From contig WELB01000031.1 of the NCBI GenBank assembly GCA_009602725.1, positions 283,383 through 325,344 of the forward strand: a stretch of DNA of 41,962 nucleotides. Direction: 5' to 3'. Made by a program: the position numbers and the translations under genes. Positions 11,712 to 21,330 of the stretch are shown here, piece by piece. How positions within the stretch are numbered: the stretch's first letter is position 1; each line of letters opens with the position of its first letter. This DNA comes from Spirogloea muscicola (lineage: Eukaryota > Streptophyta > Zygnematophyceae > Spirogloeales > Spirogloeaceae). Under the pieces are notes generated by a model, which ran no database searches, was not told the origin of the DNA, and saw only the letters and a program-made list of their open reading frames with translations.

Positions 11712-14582
11712 TCATTCTTCTGACCTCCTTGATTGAGAGGAAGGTGGCCCGTCTATGCCTATAATCCCCTTGATGTAGACGATGGCGCTGGCAGCCTGCC
11801 TCAGGTCAGTCCAGCTCTTGCGCTTTGCTACGATTGGGAAGTCTGTGCCCAGTTGCTCGCCTACTGCGGTGACCTCATCGACAAGCGGACCAGTGGTGGC
11901 GGTTGGCCGCATGCCTAGAACCTTCTTCACGTTTGTGATGTCCTCCCGCAGCTCGTCCTCAGTCACGGGTGTTCGCTCCTGCCAGCACAGCATTCTATTG
12001 GCCAAGCTTAGTGCCAACAGTAATGTGCTACCGCCAGGATACTGTACTTTAAAAGTCCCGGTTGTCAATCTTCCAGACTTGCTTTAACTGAGTGTACTGC
12101 ATTTGTTAGTTGTTCACGTCTGGCGCGGTTGAGCACTTACCCTCACTCCAAGGATCTCTTGAAATGCAGCAGCGGCAGCGGAGGCCTTCTGCAGGTCAGG
12201 GACGCCAGGCTGCACTAAGATGGGAAGGATGACTCCCAGGCGCTTGCTAATGCGTGTCACCTCTTCGAGCAGCGGGCCTTGGCTCGATGCCGGCTCTATC
12301 CCCAGGCTCTTTTTCATGCTGCTGATGTCCTCACGGAGCTTCTTCTCTGCTGACTCAGCGACTGGCTCCTGCAGGCATATGGCTGCATAGTCAAGCAGGA
12401 TAGAAGGAACAGCCACAGAATAGATAGTCGAGATGCTGTACCTGCATTTAGCAACCCCTTACCAACGTCTCTGCAAGAAAAGTAGCAGATACTATAGGAT
12501 CTATTTTATGCCGACACATTTCTCTGAAGATTTTGAGCGTTGCTTGTACCATGCTCCCGTAACAGCTGCCTCCTCTGCAAGATGGGCTCCTGTGACATGT
12601 AGCAGCTAACAGGACCAAAGGCACTCTGCAGACAGCACTACCTGCCTGGCAGGGGCTTGGGCTTTGTCATGCACTGGAGCGCCTTGTGAAGCAGGTGGGC
12701 GGTCAACCACGGGGATGACAGCACAGGCAGTTTGGCTGGGTATGATGCTCGCCTCCTGTGACAAAGCTCCACTGTGTGCCATAATCAGGGATCGAGCCAA
12801 ACCTGCTGTGCGGGCCACTGGAGATGGCATACTTGTAACATGACAAGGACAGCCGAGAGCGACGGTAAGTAAGGGGCAAAGCATGGAGTGCTTGTGGCTC
12901 AAAGAGTCAATGCAGGTGCAAAGATCAGCCAGCAGCTAGGGAGCAGAGGGTGCTAACCTGCACTGGAGGTGCGCTCCTAGCCGGGGCCAACTGTCCTTCA
13001 GGGGCGCTCACCTCCATTTCGACTACATCAACAACTCCATGCGGCCCTATGATGAAAACCACTCTCCTTGGACCGCTGCTCCTCTGCTGGCTGCTGGGAA
13101 GTGCAGTCGCTGTGCCCCTTCTCATGCGCTGCACACACAGGCATGGTTGGCAGCTGCATTACAATCATGGGTATCAACATCTCAATACCTCCTCCAGGTC
13201 TTTCTGTAAGAATAGCACATGTCAAGCACAAAAAGGTCCTGGGTGGCTCCTGTAAGCCTCGGTATGATGTGTGTAAGATGCACTCGTCTTCTTACATTGA
13301 ACTGTAACACTTACTAGCTTCTCGATCTATATCGGCATAACAGGCTTGAAAGAGTGGTCCTTACTTCGCGCAGGTCACGCAGCTCCTGCGGTCTCCGGAC
13401 AACCCTCAGTGGTTGCACAAGGGTCCTTCCATGCAGCACTGGCACCTGCTGACGAAGGTTACCCTCGGTGGTCACTGTTATATCGCTTGGTCGCAAGTCC
13501 GTCTTTGCTGCTTCTGCACGCTGCCTCTGCTCAGCTGCTGCGTGTTCTCGCTTCTGGCTCGCTCCTGTGCCTTGTGCAGCCTCTACCTTTCCACGCTCCT
13601 GGACTGCATCATCTCTGATCCTTTCTCGCAGATATGCCACTGGCGCCAATACTAAGCATTAATTGACGAAATTACAAGGCAGTTGATGCATCCATTCAAG
13701 GTTGTCGGTCTTGCCAAAGATGGTAAATGCAGGTCAGAGATGTCTAAAGTGGCTTCTGTGATGGCTAAGTTGATGTCTATTCAGGCGAGCCACAAGAGCA
13801 CTCGAGTCTCGAGAAAGGGCGTACCATTGCTCTTAGCTGGACGCTGGTTTACTGGAAAGACTTTCTGATACAGCAAATCAATGATGCAGCCGCTCTCAGT
13901 CCCCATTGAATGTGTCACATTCTTTAAGATCGGCTCGTATCAATGTGTATGCAAAGAGTGAGTAATCTCAAGATCACTGAAAGCAGATCTAGTCTCAGAT
14001 TACGGTGGGCTTCGACCGTACTGTCAATAGATCTTGACCATCTAGTAAAAGGGAAGCAAGTAGTACGCGTTGGTTGTCAACCGATGAGGGATGTACCTGC
14101 TGAGCTTGTGAAGCCTCATAAATGCAGTATCCGAGGAAGCTGATGACAAATGTCGGCACAAGAAAGATGCTGCCGGAGAGGAAGACTAGGATTATCATTG
14201 GCAGCAGAATCGGGAGAGAGACGATTATGGCGACTGCAACAGCTCCCTGCAGAACAAAGGGCAGAAAGCTTATTGCACAATGAGCACCTTCTGAAACCGA
14301 CAGGCACGGCTTGAGCCTGCTTCCTACAGAGAACAGTATGAAATGACAGAAAACAGATCATGTACTACGTCACTTGGACAAGGGCATGTACAAGTCGTGA
14401 GTCATAGTACAAGTTGACCAGAAAGCTGAGCTAGTGTGCGAGGAGGTCATCTTGAAGTTCCTCAAGCTCCAACAATGTTGACAAGCTGTGGTCACAACCC
14501 TGGACAAGGACGGTGTTGAGCCTCGTAGTACCTGAGTCACGAGACTGGTGCCGCGTCTGATGATATTCATGATGGTGGGCAT
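11712..14582 (-). CDS. Unidentified membrane protein with hairpin and duplicated C-terminal repeat
   Basis: Eight exons on the minus strand: 14532-14582, 14097-14246, 13825-13843 (tentative 19-nt micro-exon), 13365-13651, 12958-13128, 12642-12755, 12141-12368, 11712-11978. Total 1287 nt, 428 residues, all phases consistent. Residues about 18-62 form one long hydrophobic block with internal prolines (SLPILLPMIILVFLSGS, then FLVPTFVISFLGYCIY), which would suit a membrane hairpin or two short spans. An Arg/Glu/Gln/Ala-rich, probably helical segment follows (RERIRDDAVQERGK). A Pro/Ser-rich linker leads to two related modules of about 76 residues, one per exon: KKLREDISSMKKSLGIEPAS with GPLLEEVTRISKRLG, and DELREDITNVKKVLGMRPTA with GPLVDEVTAVGEQLG. 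Function is unknown. The hairpin recalls lipid-droplet or ER-hairpin proteins, but no proline-knot motif was verified. Confidence 0.75.
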
Positions 14583-15772
14583 GGTTTCAGTATGCTTGCA
14601 TCTGCTTGTCACAAATTACAAATTGTCACAAACGATGTCATCAACCGGCACAATTAGATATCGTGCTTCTAACTAGACCATGATGCCTGATTTGCTACAG
14701 CCTCTGGAGTCAAGTATGAGTAAGGCGAGCGATCGACAATCCCTCAATAGCGCAACATTTGTACACCGATCATCACTGGGCGCAATACAAGTGCCACACG
14801 AGGACGCAACACTGCTGACAACAGTACGCGAGTTCTGATTTGCAGCTAGTCACTTAATGGAAATGGCTCGCCAATCGCTGTGTAGGCGAACGGCACGGGG
14901 GCAGTGCACGTAGCCCGACCCTGCAGCAAGCTGGAGTCGCGCGGAAGCCCTGCGTTGTGCGCCGGCTGAGGCTGCGGCGACGCGGAGTCGTCTTGGCGGC
15001 GCTCGCTTCAAGGCGGCCCGCGAGCGCGGTGCCGAGGAGGCCGCGGCGGCGCGCGACGTGTGGCTGGCGAGCCTGGGCGAGGGCGCCGCCATGGCGGCGC
15101 GGGAGCTGCTGCCCTGAGGCGGCCTCGGGGCGGCGCGGGCGCCATGGCCATGCAGGGCAGGCCCGCGCGCGCGCGCATGGCGCCGCTGGCGCGGTTTGAT
15201 CAGCCCCCCGGCTCGCCGTGACCGTCGATGAATGCCATCGGACGGCCTCAGCGGATTGCACCTCAAGACCCACAACACTTGCCCACCCAGAACAGGGCAA
15301 GCGTTCAATAGTAAGTCTCGTCATGAATCTGAGATTGCGCCTTGCATTTGCTTCGTAACGAGCCCCCTTACGTTCAGACGCGTCTGCTTAGCTCTGACAC
15401 TGCAAGCCACTGGAGGGCAACTGTTGAGGGCAGTGCTTGCTGATACTGTTTCATTTCCATGGCGCCGAGATCAATGAATGGCTGGGCAGTGGCGCAACAA
15501 CCACGGTACACGCAACTCTTATCCAGGACCACAGTGTGCAATGATCACAGACCAACATTCCTCATTGGCAACAGCAATTACAGAACCAAACGGCAACAAC
15601 GACGAAAGTGCGTCCGCAGATGCAAATGCTGGGACGGGCCTGCAGTGCCTGCATGGCTGCTGCCCCAGGCTCATGGTGCTTACTGGTTGCCGTGTATGCG
15701 GAGGCATGCTGCTGGCGCTCTCCCTTGGCTGCACCACAACCACGGCTTGGATATAAGTAAGAGCGTAAATGC
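14583..15772. other. 5' flank and GC-rich island, no assigned gene
   Basis: 14870-15200 is strongly GC-rich and open in several frames on both strands. One plus frame ends WLASLGEGAAMAARELLP and a stop near 15117, which could be a C-terminal exon, but no splice-consistent gene could be built around it. The rest shows nothing recognisable. Other GC-rich islands in this window coincide with gene 5' ends. Confidence 0.35.
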
Positions 15773-16080
15773 TCAAGGTGGCGAAGGGCCTGTTGAATCA
15801 CATACAGCGGCTACTAAGAAGGGCCAGCTGAAGTATGAACAAGCGTCTGCAAAGAAGCTTCGACCAAAGAGCAAACCCTCATCAAGCGAGTGCCCTCTAG
15901 AGAGAGCCTCCCAGTAACCCCGAGTCGAAAACCGCAAGTCAAGTAAGTCGCAGCAGAGAAGGAGCCGCCAAACCTTCATCAAGCAAAAGCCCGCTAGAGA
16001 GAGCGTCCCAGTAACCCCGAGTCAGCAACCGCAAGTCAAGTAAGTCGCAGCAGAGAAGGAGCCGCCACGCCGAGGCTACA
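15773..16080 (-). repeat. Tandem ~97-bp repeat derived from a LINE tail
   Basis: Two direct repeats, 15873-15969 and 15970-16067, agree at most positions and share CCCAGTAACCCCGAGTC and GTCGCAGCAGAGAAGGAG. Read in reverse, each contains a decayed LINE terminus (DLRFSTRGYW-like), so the unit appears to be a duplicated LINE 3' end. Confidence 0.7.
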
Positions 16081-16384
16081 AGGCAGTCAAGCAGTCAAGG
16101 CGCGGCATGGCCACCTGGGTTGGCGGGAGCAAATCGAAAAACATCTGCAAATGTAGGCCGCCTGCACATATTTCCGACTTGTGGGTGGCTAAGTAGAGGA
16201 TACTGGGCAGCCATTCTCAGTCGTTGGTTGATTTCCAGCGTGTTGACCCCTGTCCGTCTCTTCTGTCCATCTTTTATGAGCTGGCCCTGTACCGCCCCCA
16301 CTGCTTCTCTATTTCTTTGGCCTTGTTGTTACGTCATGCGCACCGCGCCCCGTCTCTCATTCTATATCAAGAAATAGCTCTTCC
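16081..16384. other. Short stretch without recognised content
   Basis: No convincing gene. A CATGCGCACCGCGCCCCGTCTCTC segment near 16335-16360 resembles one end of repeat R1. Confidence 0.35.
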
Positions 16385-17295
16385 AATGTCAGGCCATGGC
16401 TGTGAGAGGCCAGCCCAAAGGAAAATGCAAGGTCATGAGAAGAGAGAAGGTGCGCGGTGCGCATATGATGAAAGGGTGGCCAAGCAGCCCAATACACTGT
16501 TCAAGCAAAAGCTAGTGCAAAATGTGGGGCTACATAAAACGAAGCCTTTTGCTAAGGTGGCTAAGGTGAGAGTGTGACGTTAGTACCCACGAGTGAGCAC
16601 ATACGTTTCCGACAGGCTAACTTGGGAAGTCGGAGCGCCACTACGGGATTCGGCAAAGACATATTCGCTCTCCCAATGAGGGTAAAGGCTATGATAAGCC
16701 TGCCCGAAAAGAATTGACAAGGTTCGAAGTGGCCAAAAGCGCTCTCAGAAGTGGGGGAGGATGGATCACTCGGAACACCCCGAGTGAGGAGCCGCAGATC
16801 CGAAAGATAGCTGCCGGAACGCAACCCCCCTAACGAAAGCCAGAGGCTGCAGCGAGAGCAACGGCCAGCACGCAGCCGCAGGGACAAGGAGAATAACGAC
16901 GGCTCGCCCATAAAAAAAGAGGGGCTAGCAAAGCCAGCCCAGAAAAATCGAAGAGCTCGCCCATAGAGAATAGGGGCTGGCAATGCCAACCCAAAAAGAA
17001 TAGACAATGTCCGCAGGCCTCAAAGGCCACCAAAGAAAGCGCGGCCAGAGTGACTGGTGGCTGGGAAAAGGCCAGCCCAAATTGGGCTGGCTTTGCCAGC
17101 CACTCTTCTCTATGGGCGAGCACATTCTTCAGCCCAAAGGAATAAGAAAGAAAGAAGTGGCACTCCCAATGGGGGCAAGGGCTGCGAAAAGCCAGCCCAA
17201 AAAGAATTCACAAAGGTTCAGAGGGGCCTAAGAGCGGTGAGCAGCTACAAAGGGGCCTAAGGATGCAATGGTAAAACAGGGGGAGGATGGATCAC
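16385..17295 (-). mobile_element. Nested LINE 3' ends and hairpin modules
   Basis: An R1-like segment lies at 16440-16540. On the minus strand a decayed LINE C-terminus lies at about 16770-16890 (LRLRAGRCSRCSLW, then YLSDLRLLTRG). Hairpin modules occur in both orientations at 16895-17210; the orientation switches at the palindrome GCCAGCCCAAATTGGGCTGGC (17071-17091). Several insertions or rearrangements are stacked here. Confidence 0.7.
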
Positions 17296-17488
17296 TCAAT
17301 AAGTACGAGTGAGGAGCCTCAGATCCGACAGGCTAGCTGCCGGGAAGCTATCACCCTGACGAAAGCCAGAGCCCGCAGCGAGAGCACGGCCAGCTCGCAG
17401 ATGCAGAGCGTGGGCCATGGACCGCTGCAGGGATACAGAGAGGCAATGGACAAGGAATGGACAAGGTCTGAAGGAGCCGGAGTGCGAT
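17296..17488 (-). pseudogene. LINE A C-terminus, antisense to the main LINE
   Basis: The reverse strand encodes LQRSMAHALHLRAGRALAA, a GFRQGDSFPAASLSDLRLL segment, then TRTY and a stop at 17296-17298, followed (toward higher coordinates) by LINE 3' UTR sequence matching 1155-1195. The apparent ATG at 17417 on the plus strand lies inside this antisense piece, so it is not the true start of the downstream LINE protein. Confidence 0.75.
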
Positions 17489-20400
17489 GGCCGCCGGGGC
17501 GGGCCAGGCCGGCCAGTCCCACCCGCGCCGTCCCCACCCACGCCTCAGCACTGGCAGTGGCTGGCCGGCCTCGACCTGGCAGCCGTCCACCGCCAGGCGG
17601 CCCTCCCGCTCGTCCGCCACGTTCCCCGCTGGGTGCGTCCACACATTCGCCGCGCGCTTCGCCCGGCGATGCAGCGGATTGTCCGAGACCATCGGGACGA
17701 GGCGGCCTGGAAGCAGTTCCTCCTCTTCCCCCGGCTACTGCTCGGGCGCGTCCCCAACGACGGCCGCCGGCAGGGCCAGCAGCCCCTCCTGGAGCGCGTC
17801 CAGATGTTCGAGGGCGGCCAGTGGGAGGAGCTTCTGGCACGCCACGATGCAGCGGTGGCCGCCTCGGCGGCAGACCATGGGGCCACGCGGGCCGCGCCAG
17901 CCGGGGCCGCCAATGTCCGCCGGGCGCTACGCTTCGGCCATGCGGGCGAGTTGTCCAGGGCGGTCCAGGCCCTGGACGACTCGGTGCTGGCGCCCACCAA
18001 CGCCGCAACGCGGGCGGCCCTGGACTCCCTGCACCCTCCGGCGCGCAACCCCCTGCCCCCGTGGCTGGACACCTTCACCCCGCTGGAGGAGGTGGTCCTC
18101 GACGCCGACGCCCTGCGGCAGGCCCTGCAGAGCAGCCGCCGCGCAGCCGCTGGAGGTCCTTCCCACATGCTCACCGAGCACCTCCGGGAAATCTTCTTGG
18201 AGGGGGACGCTGCCGACTTCGCGGCGCTCCACCAGGTGTGCCAGCTCCTAGCTCGCGACCAGGTCCCAGCCAGCGTTCGGGACGTCCTGTGCGCCAGTAC
18301 ACTGCTGGCGCTCAGCAAGGCCGGCGGAGGGGTCCGGCCCATCGCCATCGGGGAGGTACTCTACCGTCTGGTGGGGCGCGCACTCTGGCAACAGCACGCG
18401 GGGCAGGCCCAAGCACACCTGGCGCCCCAGCAGTTTGGCGCGGGGCTACGGAGCGGCGGCGAGACGGTCGTGCACGGCGTACGGGCCACCCTGGACCTGC
18501 ACCCGGAGTGGGTGGCTATGGCAGTCGATGTCCGCAATGCCTTCAATAGCGTTGATCGGGACGTCATTGCGGAGGAGCTGAGAGAGGCCTTCCCCAGCCT
18601 TCTACCCTTCTTCAGGCTGGGGTACGGTCGGCCAAGTGACCTGCTGTGGCGGACGGAGGGGGGAGCGGTGGAGACCCTCCACTCCACCAGGGGTGCACGT
18701 CAAGGGGATCCACTCGCTGGATTCTACTACGCGCTGGCACACCATCGCGCGCTCCAGGCAACGGTCGCGGCTCACCCTGGCGTGCTGGTGCCGACGTACG
18801 CAGATGATACCACTCTGGTGGGACCGCCTGCAGACGTCGTGGCAGCCTTTGCTACCCTCCAGGTGCAGCTGGGCGCGATCGGCCTGGACATCAGGGCGGA
18901 CAAGTGCTGTGCCTGGTCCCCGGCAGGTCCCCTGCCAGCCCACCTGGGCCTGCCCGTGGGCTGCCAGACACCGGCCGAGGGGCCTCACTCTCCTCGGCGT
19001 CCCCCTGGGCGCACCTGCCTTCGTGGCGGAGCAGCTGCAGGGGCGGCTGCAGGACCACCTCCGGCCGGCGGCCCGCCTGCACACGCTGAACGACATGCAG
19101 CTGGCAACCGCCATGCTGACCCGGTGCATCGCGCAGCGGCCCCACTACCTGGCCCGCACCGTCCTTCCCTCACCGGCGGTGACGGCAGCGTATGAGGCCT
19201 TCGACACCGGCATCATGGCGGCCGCAGCCTCCCTCGTGCAGCACCCGGCGTTCCTCACCACCCAAGCTGCGCAGCTGCAGGCCAGCCTGCCGATCAGTCG
19301 TGGCGGCTTGGGATGCCGCTCAGTTGCCCGCGTCTGTGAGGCGGCCTTCCTGGGAAGCTGGGCGCAGGTGGCCGCCCCCATGTGTCAGCGGTTCCTCGTG
19401 CACGGACAACGCGCCCTGGAGCGGGCGGCAGCCGATGTGGAGACAGGCCAACTCCCCTTCCAAGTCGCCCTCCGCACTGCCCGCGACAGGCTCCTGCAGG
19501 TCCACCCCAACATGTCCGAGCAGACTGTTCCTTTCCGGCACCTCGCCCACACTCCAGACCTGCGGGCTCAGGCACGCTTCACGGCGTTGGTCGAGAAGGC
19601 GGCCTCCGACCAGGCGGTGGAGCTTCTCCCTCCGTCTGACGTTCGCGGGCGTGCTCGGCTTCTCTCCGCCTCTTCCCCTGGGGCGGCGGCGTGGCTCCAA
19701 GCGCTCCCACTCTATGCCGCACTTACCATGCCCGACGAGGTCTACCGGACGGCGGTGCATCGGCTCTTGGGGCTCCTCCCTCCCTGCCTTACAGGTGTCA
19801 CACAGTGCGAGTGCGGCGCCCGGCACGCCGACCCTGCGGAGCTGGCCGCGCACATGCTCCGTTGCGCCCACGGAGGCGAGAGGACCGCTTCCCATGATCT
19901 TTTGCGCGATGGTATGCAGGGGGTGTTCATAGAGGCGGGCTTCAAGGTGGCGGTGGAGTGCTCCTCAGTCATGCCCATCCTGCGGGGCGAGGACGGCCGG
20001 TCGCACACCCGGCGCGCCGACCTGGTCGCTATCCTGCCCAGCGGCGGTCCCCGTATCATCACTGATGTGGTGACAACGGACAGCTACGACTCCGGCAACC
20101 CCACCAGGTCGGCGTCGTTTGCAGGGCATGCGGTCGGCCTGGCAGCCCGGGCAAAAGAGAAAAAATATGCCGATCACCCGGTCGGTGATGAGTTCGCGGC
20201 CCTGGCGATAGATGTTCACGGGGCCTTCGGCAGCCGCTGGCTGGATCTCCTCCAGCGGCTTGCTCGTCAGGCTATTGATCGGCGGTCGGGTCCGCCCGGG
20301 GCGCTGCCCGGCTTCAACGCCGCCGGGTCGCTCGCCCAGGTCTTTCGCATGCGCTTGGCGGTATCGTTCCAGCGATCCCTTGCCCACGCTGTCCACACGC

Positions 20401-20501
20401 GCGCAGGACGCGCTCTGGCCGCTGCCTCCGGGTCTCGGCGGAGTGCCTCCTTCCCTGCCTCGAGCTACTCGGACCTGATGTTGCTCACTCGCGGGTACTG
20501 A
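17489..20501 (+). CDS. LINE family A polyprotein: reverse transcriptase plus restriction-like endonuclease, one frameshift
   Basis: A long GC-rich frame encodes about 1000 residues once a single-base shift near 18976-18985 is allowed; a G-run there appears one base too long. RT motifs in order: VRPIAIGEVLYRLVGRAL, motif A MAVDVRNAFNSVDRDVI, motif B GARQGDPLAGF, motif C PTYADDTTLVG, motif D GLDIRADKC. After the shift come GVPLGAPAFV, a thumb-like region, a CCHC-type finger (CxC near GVTQCECGA, then HMLRC), and a PD-(D/E)xK-like block (RRADLVAILPSGG and ITDVVTTDSYD). This is the RLE arrangement of R2/NeSL/CRE-type LINEs, which nick DNA and prime reverse transcription at the target. The protein ends SDLMLLTRGY at 20501. 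No N-terminal DNA-binding zinc fingers are seen, so the 5' end is probably truncated where it joins an antisense LINE at about 17488. Confidence 0.88.
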
Positions 20502-20720
20502 GCTTCCCTAGTATGTTGTCGTGATTGGTAGGGTAGCGGAGTCCTTCCTCGGCATCTCATTCTTCGGCTTTGGACATTGTCCATTCTTTTTGGGCTGGCT
20601 TTGCCAGCCCCTCTTTCTCTATGGGCGAGCCTTCTTCTTCTTTGAAGGACTAGGACGAAGACATCATCGACAAAACATCCACAAAACAGTGCCCGGGAAG
20701 ACAAAGAAGAAAGGGCTCGC
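20502..20720 (+). mobile_element. 3' UTR of the main LINE with hairpin module
   Basis: After the stop codon the sequence reads CTTTGGACATTGTCC, then a perfect stem GGGCTGGC-TTT-GCCAGCCC (20592-20610), then CTCTTTCTCTATGGGCGAGC. This is the reference copy of a module found many times in the window. No poly(A) or simple-repeat tail marks a clean element end. Confidence 0.75.
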
Positions 20721-21330
20721 CATTTGAGGATATGGACAAAACTCCTCGAAAGACAAAACTACACGCAAGTAGCGGGCCCGCGGCTACACGCACCGGGACG
20801 GCGCCAAGTGGCGGCGGGAGGTGCAACCGCCCGAGCAGTTTGCCGCCCGGGGAAGCTCCAGATCAGGGCGGTTGGGAGCGGTTCTACGAACTCTCCCATC
20901 TCCATTTTCTGCGCAACCGCCCGCGCGCCCCCCTCTCCGGGCCCCTGCGGGGAAAGGCCACCGTCTGGGGCACCCCTCTGATCACTTTCATCGCCAAATG
21001 CCATACCCAGTCCGCCTCACGGTAGCCTCTGCGCCCGCAGCCGCCGCCGCCGCCGCTGTCAGCGCCGCCAGTGCGGCGGCCAGGGGCAGGTCCCAGGCGC
21101 CGGGCCAGATCTGCGGCCGCGCCTCAGATCTGAGTTGCCGCTGGCTGTGCACCGGCGCAGGCGGATTGGCAGCCATTCCACATCCCGCCGCGGCCTGCAG
21201 CTGCGAGCAGGGCGAAGATTAGTGCGAGCTGCACATACCAGCAATACTGGGACCTTGGTGCAGGGACTTCGAGACAGGCACGCCGGCCAGCGTCGCCGCG
21301 AGATGATCATGACCTGCACAAGCTGTCGGC
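20721..21330 (+). other. GC-rich flank upstream of the receptor kinase
   Basis: A GC-rich open frame from 20732 to 21025 contains GGWERFYELSHLHFLRNR, which faintly resembles the WxxFYxxHxxxFxxxR start of METTL2/6-type methyltransferases, but nothing downstream continues that family. A GCC/GCT-rich run lies at 21040-21075. It may be promoter and 5' UTR of the receptor kinase, or the remnant of another gene. Confidence 0.3.

Noticed and set aside
14850-15308. 152-codon minus-strand frame and 80-codon plus-strand frame in a GC-rich island
   Set aside because: Both are Arg/Ala-rich products of GC bias with no family features. I recorded the island but not a gene.
17319-18348. Long minus-strand open frames opposite the LINE RT
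   Set aside because: They lie antisense to a well-supported RT reading frame. High GC content removes stop codons, and the peptides are Arg/Pro/Gly-rich without motifs.
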